Shown: piece after piece, positions 51,208 through 59,172 of the stretch
Layout: the number at the start of each line of letters is the position of its first letter
How positions within the stretch are numbered: position 1 is the stretch's first letter
Source of the DNA: an uncultured Caproiciproducens sp.
GTDB lineage: Bacteria; Bacillota; Clostridia; Oscillospirales; Acutalibacteraceae
Direction: 5' to 3'
NCBI RefSeq assembly: GCF_963664915.1
Contig: NZ_OY761810.1
Location: 1,192,661-1,256,660, forward strand
Length of the DNA stretch: 64,000 bases
The notes under the pieces: generated by a model
The model's database searches: none
What the model was told of the DNA's origin: nothing
Seen by the model: only the letters and a program-made list of their open reading frames with translations
Translations under genes and position numbers: made by a program

Positions 51208-51965
51208 TTTTTGTTCCCTCCCATGTGATTGATCATGCTGGCAAGATATCCGGCGCCGAAGCCGTTGTCGATATTCACCACGCTGACGCCGCTCGCGCAG
51301 GAGTTCAGCATGGAAAGCAGGGCGGAAAGGCCGTTGAAATTCGACCCGTAACCAATGCTGGTCGGTACGGCGATGACCGGGCAGTCCACAAGACCGCCGA
51401 TGACGCTGGCAAGCGCGCCCTCCATGCCTGCCACGGCGATGATGACCTTTGCCTCCATCAGTATGTCCAGTTTGGAAAGCAGGCGGTGAAGGCCCGCAAC
51501 GCCCACGTCGTAAAGGCGGGCTACCTTGTTGCCAAGCACTTCCGCAGTAATAGCCGCTTCCTCGGCAACCGGCATGTCGCTGGTGCCGCCGGTCGCAATT
51601 ACAATGGTACCGCAGGCGGTAATTTCGTTTTTGCGGCCCACAATTCCGATTTTGGCCATGGGGTCATAAGTAAGGGGGATGCTCTCCTCCACCTTTTTTG
51701 CCGATTCGGGGGAAAGACGGGTGATCAGAATGTTTTCACCGCCGTGAGCCTGCATGGCGGAGGCGATGCCGATGATTTGCTCCGGGGTTTTCCCGCTTCC
51801 GAAAATCACTTCCGGAATACCCTGACGCAATTCTCTGTGCAGATCAATTTTTGCATATCCCAAATCCTCGTAAGGACTCATTTTCAGTTCCAAAACCGCT
51901 TCTTCAGGGGAAAGCTTTCCCTCTTTTACCTTTTGAAGAAGCGCAAGCGCTTTTTCCTGTTCCAT
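51204..51965 (-). CDS. larB: Pyridinium biscarboxylate mononucleotide synthase LarB
   Basis: 253 residues. The C-terminal part is PurE-like (GGTSDMPVAEEAAITAEVLG, DVGVAGLHRLLSKLDILMEAKVIIAVAGMEGALASVIGGLVDCPVIAVPTSIGYGSNFNGLSALLSMLNSCASGVSVVNIDNGFGAGYLASMI). LarB carboxylates and hydrolyses nicotinic acid adenine dinucleotide to P2CMN, the first step of nickel-pincer cofactor synthesis. It lies between larE and larC. Confidence 0.92.
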   Translation of the reverse strand: MEQEKALALLQKVKEGKLSPEEAVLELKMSPYEDLGYAKIDLHRELRQGIPEVIFGSGKTPEQIIGIASAMQAHGGENILITRLSPESAKKVEESIPLTYDPMAKIGIVGRKNEITACGTIVIATGGTSDMPVAEEAAITAEVLGNKVARLYDVGVAGLHRLLSKLDILMEAKVIIAVAGMEGALASVIGGLVDCPVIAVPTSIGYGSNFNGLSALLSMLNSCASGVSVVNIDNGFGAGYLASMINHMGGNKK

Positions 51966-51982
51966 ATTGTAAACCTCTCTTT

Positions 51983-52729
51983 TTATACTCTGGGGGTTAA
52001 ATCGAGCAATACCCCGTCAAAATAAGGGGAAAGAGCCTGTATCAGCTCGTTCTTCTTTTCAAAAGCCATTTGAAACTGCTTTTCCGGCAGCTGAATTTTT
52101 GCCGCGCCGTGAAAAAACCGAATTCTAAAATCGGTAAAACCCATGGTAAACATGATATTTTCTCCCTGTTCAACCTTTTTAAGCAGTTCCTCCGTAATTT
52201 TTGTACCGGTGGGAATCCTGGTGGCAAGACAGGCGTAGGAGGGCTTATCCGACGTAAACAGCCCCGCTTCTTTGGAGAGACTGCGAATTTCGGTTTTGGT
52301 TAAGCCGCATTCGCGCAAGGGGGAACTCACGCCCAGTTCTTCTAAAGCGCGCATACCCGGCCGGCCGTCAAAGCTGTCGGAAGCGTTCGTCCCGTCCATT
52401 AAAAGGGTACAGCCGTCTTTGGCGGCAAGTTTTCTAAGCTGTGTGAACAGCGTGGTTTTGCAGTAATAACACCGCAGGGGATCATTGGCCGCAACCTGCG
52501 GATTTTCCAAAGCGTCAAATTCAGCTACCGTGAAGGGGACTTTGAGCTGCTCCGTCAGCCGGCGCGCATCATCCAGCTCAAACTGCGGCTGAAAAGCCGA
52601 TTTGATAAAATAAGCATGGACGTCGCATCCATACTGATTCGCCGCGTACAGCAGATAAGAGGAGTCCACTCCTCCGGAAAAGGCAAGCGCTGCGCGCGGA
52701 TGCTGTGCAAAGAACATTTTCAAGTCCAT
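51983..52729 (-). CDS. larE: Sulfur transferase LarE
   Basis: 248 residues. PP-loop ATP motif FSGGVDSSYLLYAA (Ser-18) and the conserved Cys-167 in PSYACLATRIPTG. A second pair, Cys-87 and Cys-90 (CYYCK), gives three conserved cysteines. The Lactiplantibacillus LarE gives up its single Cys sulfur; three-Cys LarE of Thermotoga type hold a [4Fe-4S] cluster and can turn over. The three-Cys pattern here suggests the second kind. LarE adds sulfur to P2CMN. First gene of larEBC. Confidence 0.92.
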   Translation of the reverse strand: MDLKMFFAQHPRAALAFSGGVDSSYLLYAANQYGCDVHAYFIKSAFQPQFELDDARRLTEQLKVPFTVAEFDALENPQVAANDPLRCYYCKTTLFTQLRKLAAKDGCTLLMDGTNASDSFDGRPGMRALEELGVSSPLRECGLTKTEIRSLSKEAGLFTSDKPSYACLATRIPTGTKITEELLKKVEQGENIMFTMGFTDFRIRFFHGAAKIQLPEKQFQMAFEKKNELIQALSPYFDGVLLDLTPRV

Positions 52730-52743
52730 TTTATAACTCCTTA

Positions 52744-52775
52744 CAAAAACAATAAAAGCTCACAATACTGTGAGC
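52744..52775 (-). terminator. Leader terminator upstream of larE
   Basis: On the minus strand GCTCACA pairs with TGTGAGC, loop GTAT, then a T-rich run (TTTTATTGTTTTTG), ending about 15 bases before the larE start. The 100 bases before it contain GGCAG/CTGCC pairing that could compete. The position suggests attenuation, perhaps by a riboswitch, but no known class was recognised. The rest of 52780-53068 has no gene. Confidence 0.65.
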
Positions 52776-53068
52776 CTTCTGGCAGAGTACGCAGCTGCTG
52801 CCGCGTGCTGAATATTCTTTAGATCACCCTGATTCGCATTTGTTAAACAGACATGCTTCTGCATATCAATATAATAAGTATATTACAATATAGGGAGAAT
52901 TTTGTCAATGTTTCTGAGTTTTTAGGAATGTTTGATATTGGTTCTTTTCTTTATGGTTTCCGCGTGATAAGATATTCATTGACGGTACAAAGAATTTTAT
53001 GCCATCATCTTTTTTACGGCAGCTTTTATATCAAGATATTATTGTAAGGCAATAGGCGGAGGATTTAA

Positions 53069-53479
53069 ATGAGGATTATTGTTATAGACGGTCAGGGCGG
53101 CGGAATCGGCCGAAGCATCGTGGAGAAATTAAAGACAGAGATTCCTTCTGCTGAAATTATTGCAGTCGGTACCAATGCCCTTGCGACTGCGGCTATGCTG
53201 AAAGCGGGAGCCGATGCAGGCGCTACCGGTGAGAATGCTGTGATTTACAGCTGTTCAGACGCAGATATCATTGCTGGGCCAATCGGAATTATCCTTGCAA
53301 ACGCAATGCTGGGGGAAATATCGCCCGCAATAGCCAGTGCCGTATCCGGCAGCAGGGCGGAAAAGGTGCTGGTACCTGTGCTGACCTGCCATGTGTTTAT
53401 GGCGGGAGTAGAGGACAAACCAATGTCCAAGTATATTGAACTTGCGGTGGCGGCTGTTAAAAGGCTTTGCGGCGCATAG
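53069..53479 (+). CDS. DUF3842 protein
   Basis: 136 residues. It begins with a nucleotide-binding-like motif (RIIVIDGQGGGIGRSIVEKL) and continues GTNALATAAMLKAGADAGATGENAVIYSCSDADIIAGPIGIILANAMLGEI, the DUF3842 pattern. The Rossmann-like start suggests a small cofactor-binding domain. Function unknown. It is divergent from larEBC and followed by tRNA-Arg. Confidence 0.82.
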   Translation: MRIIVIDGQGGGIGRSIVEKLKTEIPSAEIIAVGTNALATAAMLKAGADAGATGENAVIYSCSDADIIAGPIGIILANAMLGEISPAIASAVSGSRAEKVLVPVLTCHVFMAGVEDKPMSKYIELAVAAVKRLCGA

Positions 53480-53550
53480 TACTGTGTATTTTCCGCCTGT
53501 TTCCATTGACTTCCGGTGCAGACGTGATATAATACTGTTTGGCTATACAT

Positions 53551-53627
53551 CCGCCCGTAGCAAAGCTGGATATTGCAGCAGATTCCGATTCTGAAGGCCG
53601 GGGGTTCGAATCCCTCCGGGCGGGCCA
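53551..53627 (+). tRNA. tRNA-Arg(CCG)
   Basis: Acceptor CCGCCCG/CGGGCGG, D-arm GCAA/TTGC with A20 in the loop (an arginine identity base), anticodon loop TTCCGAT (anticodon CCG), T-arm GGGGG TTCGAAT CCCTC, discriminator G and encoded CCA. One G-A mismatch at the base of the anticodon stem. Confidence 0.92.
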
Positions 53628-53796
53628 AAATAAAACAGGCTAGAGTGAATCTGGTGGTGTCCCCGACCGGAGGGTGAGAACCCCCCGGCGCAGGCAGGGA
53701 GCAGCACCGGAAATCCTTTCCCGCAGGAAAACGAAGGGACTCGCGGAACGCGGGTTGGAAATGCACTGCCTTCGAATCCCTCCGGGCGGGCCAAAA
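53605..53796 (+). repeat. 26-bp direct repeat of the tRNA-Arg 3' end flanking a structured 140-bp segment
   Basis: The last part of tRNA-Arg, from the T-loop through CCA plus AAAA (53605-53630), is repeated exactly at 53771-53796. The intervening 140 bases have no protein gene but several hairpins: CCGG-AGGG/CCCC-CCGG at 53667-53688, CCTTTC/GAAGGG at about 53714-53737, and CGCG/CGCG at 53742-53752. A 3' tRNA end duplicated in this way is the footprint of site-specific integration; see the finding. Confidence 0.75.
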
Positions 53797-53893
53797 AACA
53801 CAGCAATCCCAAGTGAAATTTGAACCCTAAGAGGATCATCTGGTCCGGCACCGCCGCATAAGCGGAGGTGGACAAGCAAGAGGAGAGGTTTTT

Positions 53894-54517
53894 GTGAATG
53901 TTCTTGTAGTGGGGTGCGGCAGATTGGGTACACGTCTGGCAGAATTGCTTGACGAGCACGGTCATGATGTCGCCGTCATTGATTCCAACCCGGATGCATT
54001 TCGAAATTTGAACGAAGAGTTCAGCGGGATTACGGTTACCGGTATGCCCATGGACATGACAGTGCTTCAAAACGCCGGAGTTGAAAACTGCGATGCGGTT
54101 GCCGTGGTTACGCCCGATGATAATCTGAACATTACAGTGTCACAGATTGTGCGTGAATTTTTCGGTGTGAAGAATGTGGTTGCACGTATTTCAGACCCGG
54201 CCCGTGAAAATGTGTTTGAGCGATTCGGCCTTAAAACTGTTTGCCCGACCAACCTTGCCGGCGACGCCATTTTTACTGCGCTGACACAGCCGATTAGCTC
54301 GAAGAATATCTCCTTTGAAACTGCCACAGCTACCTTTCACTGCCGGGCTGTAGATAAGGCGCATGAAGGTATTCCTGCCGCCTCAGCGCCGAAGGACACC
54401 GGCGAAACCATATTTGGTGTTCTGCATAAAAACGGCACAATGGAACTTTTTTCGGCTGACCGCAGGATTATTCTGGCCGAGGGAGACAAAGTCGTATTTG
54501 CAAAGATCATTGACTGA
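53894..54517 (+). CDS. TrkA-type potassium channel regulatory protein (1)
   Basis: 207 residues from a GTG after GAGGAGAGG. RCK_N domain (VLVVGCGRLGTRLAELLDEHGHDVAVID, the NAD/ATP-binding Rossmann fold) and a shorter RCK_C domain (GETIFGVLHKNGTMELFSADRRIILAEGDKVVF). It gates a TrkH/KtrB pore, probably the one encoded at 55311-56696. A second TrkA gene follows after 33 bases. Confidence 0.85.
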   Translation: MNVLVVGCGRLGTRLAELLDEHGHDVAVIDSNPDAFRNLNEEFSGITVTGMPMDMTVLQNAGVENCDAVAVVTPDDNLNITVSQIVREFFGVKNVVARISDPARENVFERFGLKTVCPTNLAGDAIFTALTQPISSKNISFETATATFHCRAVDKAHEGIPAASAPKDTGETIFGVLHKNGTMELFSADRRIILAEGDKVVFAKIID

Positions 54518-54550
54518 CTGATTAGGTCATGTTGAATTTGGGGGACATAT

Positions 54551-55216
54551 ATGAGGATAGTAATTGTTGGCGGCGGCAAGCTTGGGCATCAGATTGCCAG
54601 GAATATGCTTGAGAGAAAATATAATGTGAAACTAATTGAAAAAGATAAAATAAAATGTATGCGTCTTGCAAATGAACTTGACGCTGAAGTGATTTGCGGC
54701 GACGGTACGGAGATTGAAGTGCTTGAAGAAGCCGGCACGAAGAATGTCGACTGTTTTATTGCGGTTACAGGCAGCGATCAGGACAATTTGGTTGCTTCGC
54801 AGCTTGCCAGAAAAGAATTTAAAGCGGGAAAAGTAATTGCAAGGGCGAACGACCCCCGCAATCTGGCGGCTCTGCGCACATTGGGCGCGGATATCGCCGT
54901 CAGCAGCACGGAAATTATTACAAATCTGATTGAGCAGGAAGTTGACGTGTCAAAGATGCACCTGCTTGCGACACTTAACAAAGGGAAAGCCGGTATCTGC
55001 TCTATCACGCTTTCACGTGACACCGCGTTGGACGGCATCCAGTTGAGGGATATTACGCTTCCTCACGGCTCGCTGATAATTTCTGTTGTGCGCGGCGATT
55101 CCATGATGATTCCAAACGGATTTACCGTGATCCATGCGAATGACGAAATTGTCGCTGTCTGCGAGAATAAAAGCCAAAAGGAACTGATGAGAATCTTAGG
55201 CGTTCAAAAAGAATAA
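54551..55216 (+). CDS. TrkA-type potassium channel regulatory protein (2)
   Basis: 221 residues. RCK_N IVIVGGGKLGHQIARNMLERKYNVKLIEKD and RCK_C ITLPHGSLIISVVRGDSMMIPNGFTVIHANDEIVAVCE. It is the classical KtrA/TrkA length. Two tandem RCK proteins with one pore could form a mixed ring. Confidence 0.88.
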   Translation: MRIVIVGGGKLGHQIARNMLERKYNVKLIEKDKIKCMRLANELDAEVICGDGTEIEVLEEAGTKNVDCFIAVTGSDQDNLVASQLARKEFKAGKVIARANDPRNLAALRTLGADIAVSSTEIITNLIEQEVDVSKMHLLATLNKGKAGICSITLSRDTALDGIQLRDITLPHGSLIISVVRGDSMMIPNGFTVIHANDEIVAVCENKSQKELMRILGVQKE

Positions 55217-55256
55217 ACTGCAAATTGATGGGGATCATCCGTTTGCATGTATACAT

Positions 55257-55291
55257 AAAAATCCCACCGCTTAACTCGCGGTGGGATTTTT
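55257..55291. terminator. Bidirectional terminator between trkA genes and trkH
   Basis: AAAAATCCCACCGC pairs with GCGGTGGGATTTTT around a 7-base loop, flanked by A-run and T-run. Confidence 0.85.
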
Positions 55292-55310
55292 GCTGTATAA
55301 GGGGGGCTTA

Positions 55311-56696
55311 TCAGCCTACAATCACTTTACCTTCAGGAAGGACAGAATCCGCGCAATGACGGCCTCTGCGAAGCGTCAGTGCAAGTCCAAGGGAAACCGG
55401 GCCCACTCGGCCAATGAACATGGTAAAAGTCACCGCAAGTCTGGAAATCCAGCTGAGGGTTGGCGTCACTCCCGCTGTCAAACCGACAGTGCCGAAGCCC
55501 GAGGTTGCCTCAAATAAGGCGTCGACGCCGTTGACGTTCGGATTGGCGGTCATAATAATGCCGGAAGTGATCAATACAACCATGGCAGCAACGGAAAGAA
55601 TGGAAAGCGCACGGTATACCGTAAATTTATCTACCCGGCGTTTAAAAATGGTGGTTTCTTCATTTCCCCGCATTACGCTGACAACCGTAGCCAGCAGTAC
55701 AACAAACGTAGTCGTTTTAATACCGCCGCCGGTACCTGCCGGGGACGCGCCGATGAACATCAGAACGACTGTTATAATTTTGGTAAAATCGTGCTCCTTC
55801 GCAATGTCGACCGTGGAAAAACCTGCGGTACGCGCGCTGATCGACTGGAAAAGAGAGGCATTCAGCTTTGTCCAAAAATCCATGCCTGAAAGGGTGTTGT
55901 TATTTTCGCAGATAAAAAACAGCACGGTTCCGGATACAATTAAAATAGCGGTCATCATTAAAACCAGTGTGGTGTGAAAATTCAGATGAACAGCTTTTCG
56001 CTTATGCCAACGCGGAAACAGCTGCGCGTAATAAATATCGCTGATCACGACAAAGCCGAGGCCGCCGATGACAATCAGCCCGCCAACCGTCAGACAAACC
56101 AGGGGGTCGCTCACATAGGGGATCAGACCTCCGTAATTCATAATAAAGCCGAGAATATCGAAACCGGCGTTACAGTAAGCGGAAACTGCTGTAAACACTG
56201 CGATCCATATGCCCCTTGCCCCAAACTGGGGTACAAAACGAAACATCAAGAGCACTGTACCGGTTAGTTCGCAGAAAAATGTAAAAAATAAAATAATTTT
56301 AATCAGATGCGTTATGTTGATGGTATCCCCGCTGGTGTTTTCCGTTGCGAGCTGTAAGTCGCGCAGGCCGATTTTACGGCGAACCAACATGGAAAACCCT
56401 GTGGTGAACGTGACAACGCCTAAACCGCCGACCTGAATCAGCACAAGAATAATAATCTGCCCCAGCACATTCCAGTGAGCCCATGTATCAAATACAACAA
56501 GACCGGTTACGCAGGTAGCCGATGTAGCGGTAAATAACGCATCAATAAACGCCGTCGGTGCTCCGCTGCGCGAAGAAACCGGCAGCGTTAGCAGAATTGC
56601 GCCCACAAGAATGACAATGACAAAGCTCACCACAATCAATCTGACAGGCAGCACATTTTTCAACCGTTTTTTTCCACAAAACTGTTCTTCCCCCAT
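55311..56696 (-). CDS. Potassium uptake channel, TrkH/KtrB family
   Basis: 461 residues from the ATG ending at 56696 (GGAG upstream). Eight-plus membrane segments with four P-loops: TSATCVTGL, SAYCNAGFD, SARTAGFSTVD and TSGFGTVGLT, each with the filter Gly. The final GRVGPVSLGLALTLRR is the family end. With the convergent TrkA-type proteins it forms a K+ uptake system. Confidence 0.93.
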   Translation of the reverse strand: MGEEQFCGKKRLKNVLPVRLIVVSFVIVILVGAILLTLPVSSRSGAPTAFIDALFTATSATCVTGLVVFDTWAHWNVLGQIIILVLIQVGGLGVVTFTTGFSMLVRRKIGLRDLQLATENTSGDTINITHLIKIILFFTFFCELTGTVLLMFRFVPQFGARGIWIAVFTAVSAYCNAGFDILGFIMNYGGLIPYVSDPLVCLTVGGLIVIGGLGFVVISDIYYAQLFPRWHKRKAVHLNFHTTLVLMMTAILIVSGTVLFFICENNNTLSGMDFWTKLNASLFQSISARTAGFSTVDIAKEHDFTKIITVVLMFIGASPAGTGGGIKTTTFVVLLATVVSVMRGNEETTIFKRRVDKFTVYRALSILSVAAMVVLITSGIIMTANPNVNGVDALFEATSGFGTVGLTAGVTPTLSWISRLAVTFTMFIGRVGPVSLGLALTLRRGRHCADSVLPEGKVIVG

Positions 56697-56715
56697 TAAA
56701 ACCAACACTCCAAAA

Positions 56716-57234
56716 TCAGTATATTTTTCTTCCCCTTTTTACTTTTTGCAAAGCTGCAGCGAGTGGAAGACCCAGACCGTAGCATATCACCAGTTCCCCT
56801 GCGCCGACCGACAGGGCCGCAGACCAAAATCCTGCCCACGAAAAACCGTCCGTAGACAGAACGGCAATTTCTAGACCAACAATCACCGCATTGAATAGAA
56901 CAGGCGGCAGCGGAGCTAAAACAGGAACTTTTTTAATGCGGATGTTTCTGACCATTCTGGTAGAAATTGCCGCTAAAAGTGTCGCCAAAGTGCCAAAAAC
57001 CATATCCGCCGCACCGTATCCGCTCCATATATTGGAAAGCAGACAACCGATTGCGAGCCCCGGAACAGCCGCTGGGGTAAATATTGGCAGAATGGTGAGC
57101 GCTTCGGAAAAACGAAATTGCACCGGACCATAAGCGAGGTTTGCCATAGCCGCCAAAAGGGTAAGTACCGTGTAAATAGCGGCAATCATAGCCCCCTGAG
57201 CCAAATACTGAGTGCGCTGAGACTGAGTTTTCAT
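56716..57234 (-). CDS. queT: Queuosine precursor transporter QueT
   Basis: 172 residues from the ATG ending at 57234 (GGAGG upstream). Five to six membrane segments with the QueT pattern (GAMIAAIYTVLTLLAAMANLAYGPVQFRFSEALTILPIFTPAAVPGLAIGCLLSNI, then DMVFGTLATLLAA). It is the substrate-binding subunit of an ECF transporter for a queuine precursor; the shared energising module is elsewhere. A preQ1-I riboswitch precedes it. Confidence 0.9.
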   Translation of the reverse strand: MKTQSQRTQYLAQGAMIAAIYTVLTLLAAMANLAYGPVQFRFSEALTILPIFTPAAVPGLAIGCLLSNIWSGYGAADMVFGTLATLLAAISTRMVRNIRIKKVPVLAPLPPVLFNAVIVGLEIAVLSTDGFSWAGFWSAALSVGAGELVICYGLGLPLAAALQKVKRGRKIY

Positions 57235-57243
57235 GATTAAATT

Positions 57244-57283
57244 CCTCCGTGTTTTTTTTAAGGTCAGGATTTTGCGACTGACC
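57244..57283 (-). promoter_or_regulatory. PreQ1-I riboswitch of queT
   Basis: On the minus strand the hairpin GGTCAG/CTGACC (57283-57262) encloses a loop beginning TCGCA, followed by an A-rich tail TTAAAAAAAACACGG that runs into the ribosome site. This matches the Thermoanaerobacter preQ1-I aptamer (hairpin with GUCGCA loop, A-rich tail ending AACAAGG). Binding would fold the tail into a pseudoknot and hide the GGAGG. Confidence 0.75.
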
Positions 57284-57427
57284 ATCCCAAACATCATGTG
57301 CTCGGTAATTACCATACGATACTACAAAATAGTAATAAAAGCAACTCATTTCGGTAAAATAATTCAGCACTGAAGCCAGTATAATACAAGAGAGCCTGAT
57401 GCCGAAGCAACAGACCCTCTGCCCAAA

Positions 57428-58831
57428 CTATTTGTTCTCATCCCGATTGCTGCCATCGCCGGGTTCAGGGAATGTTTCAACCAGAATCTTTGAGATCCTC
57501 CGGTCCTCGACTTTCTGAACGGTCAGTGTAAGGTTTCTAATCTGCACGCTCGGATTTTCGTTCGGTTTTGGAATTCTGCCAAGCATTTCGACGACAAGGC
57601 CCGCAATCGTATCATAATCTCCCTCTGGAAGCTCAATGCCTACAAGATCGGAAATTTCATCAATGGAGGTACCACCGTCTACGGTGAATTTGTGATCGTC
57701 CACTTTATGTATTTCCTCTTCTTCGTGGTCGTACTCATCCTGAATGTTGCCGACAATGGATTCAAGCAAATCTTCCATTGTAATAATTCCCTCTGTTCCC
57801 CCGTACTCGTCGACAACAATCGCAATCTGCGTTCTCCATTCGGTCATTTCTGTGAAAAGCTGGCTGCACCGTTTGCTTTCAGGTACAAAATATGCTGGGC
57901 GCATCAAATCGGTGATTTTTGTTTTTCCGTCCAGTTCACAGCCTATATACTGGAGCAGATCCTTTACATAAATCACGCCGAGCACCTCATCCAGGTCCTC
58001 GCGGTAAACCGGAATTCTGGAATGTCCGTCCGCAATAGAAAGATTTACAACATCCTGTATGGTGGCAGTGTCCTCCACTGCGTCCACTTCGGTGCGGTGT
58101 GTCATGATTTCACTTGCGGTAATGTCATTGAAGTCGAAAATATTGGAGATCATGTCCTTGGCACTTTCGCCGATGACACCCTTTTCCTCGCCGGCGTCCA
58201 CCATCATCAGAATTTCCTCTTCTGTCACGGTTTGCTCCGAGGCGTTTGGGTCAAAGCCCAGCATTTTCATAACAATGTTGGTTGAAAAAGATAAAAAAGA
58301 GATGAACGGCCTGAACACGGTGGAAGTGCCGTTTAAAATCCCGATAAATTTAAAAGACAGCTCCTCAGCGCGCTGCATGGCGATTTTTTTAGGAACCAGC
58401 TCGCCAAATACAAGAGAAAAATAGGATAACAGAACGGTAATCAGCACAGTAGAAATACCGTAGATCAAGCCTGTTGACAAGGGCAGGAAAGAAAGCAGAG
58501 CCGTCAGTTTTCCGGCGAAGCTCTGCGAAGCCGAAGCGGAAGTCAAAAATCCGCTCAGCGTAATGCCAACCTGGATGGTGGCAAGGAAACGGCTGGAATT
58601 TTCCGTTAGCTTAAGCACTTTGGCGGCTTTTTTATTGCCGTCCTCTGCCATTTTTCTAATCTTATTGTCGTTCAGGGTGATGATTGCGATTTCACTCGCG
58701 GCAAAAAAGGCGTTTACTAAAATGAGGGCCAGCAAAAGAAGTATGGATAAAAAGTCGTTTGATGGCTGTTCCCCAGCAACAGGCAGTGCGCTCAGCAAAT
58801 GGAAAAATGAGCCGTCAGGTTCGGGAGACAT
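57428..58831 (-). CDS. CNNM/CorC-family transporter (hemolysin-like, CBS domains)
   Basis: 467 residues. A DUF21/CNNM membrane domain (about 25-215, with NAFFAASEIAIITLN and FGELVPKKIAMQ), then a CBS pair (about 225-345; IMTHRTEVDAVE and VDEYGGTEGIITMEDLLE) and a C-terminal CorC_HlyC domain. Members export magnesium or act in metal and membrane homeostasis. The acidic DEYDHEEEEIHKVDDH linker is usual. The start is the ATG with AAGGGG upstream. Confidence 0.9.
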   Translation of the reverse strand: MSPEPDGSFFHLLSALPVAGEQPSNDFLSILLLLALILVNAFFAASEIAIITLNDNKIRKMAEDGNKKAAKVLKLTENSSRFLATIQVGITLSGFLTSASASQSFAGKLTALLSFLPLSTGLIYGISTVLITVLLSYFSLVFGELVPKKIAMQRAEELSFKFIGILNGTSTVFRPFISFLSFSTNIVMKMLGFDPNASEQTVTEEEILMMVDAGEEKGVIGESAKDMISNIFDFNDITASEIMTHRTEVDAVEDTATIQDVVNLSIADGHSRIPVYREDLDEVLGVIYVKDLLQYIGCELDGKTKITDLMRPAYFVPESKRCSQLFTEMTEWRTQIAIVVDEYGGTEGIITMEDLLESIVGNIQDEYDHEEEEIHKVDDHKFTVDGGTSIDEISDLVGIELPEGDYDTIAGLVVEMLGRIPKPNENPSVQIRNLTLTVQKVEDRRISKILVETFPEPGDGSNRDENK

Positions 58832-59073
58832 TTAGTTTTCCCCTTTCGGAATAAAAATTTAGATATTAATATTGTATAGTATTACTGATACTAATGTCAA
58901 ACAGCTTTTGGCGTATCTGTGCATTTGTGCGCACGAGCAAGACAAAGAAGCAGGGACATAGGTGGCTGAAGCCGCCTTACAGGGTGCAATCACCGCCAAA
59001 ACGGACGAATTCAGAGTTAATTTTCCAAACATTTAAAAAGCTGTAAATTCTATGGTGTTTTATGCAAATTTTC

Positions 59074-59102
59074 TTTACATATCTTATAAAAGATGATAAA
59101 AT
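59074..59102 (+). promoter_or_regulatory. Promoter of the PFOR gene
   Basis: TTTACA (59074-59079), 17 bases, TAAAAT (59097-59102), about 70 bases before the start. The rest of 58832-59073 has no gene that I can support. Confidence 0.65.
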
Positions 59103-59172
59103 TTAGACAAGGTACAGGTTGTAATTGTACCCAAAGAAATAGATTATCCTTAAAAGGAGGAAAATAATAATA

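Noticed and set aside
53640-53893. c-di-AMP (ydaO-type) riboswitch before the trkA genes
   Set aside because: The position would be right for a potassium operon, but the conserved GCCGAAUCC and following aptamer motifs are not found.
53543-54070. Open frame reading GGIRTPGLQNRN across tRNA-Arg
   Set aside because: This peptide is the well-known false translation of the antisense of a tRNA; the region is tRNA and its duplicate.
58960-59034. Short open frame VAEAALQGAITAKTDEF before PFOR
   Set aside because: Only 24 codons with no ribosome site and no known family; perhaps a gene remnant, but not supportable.
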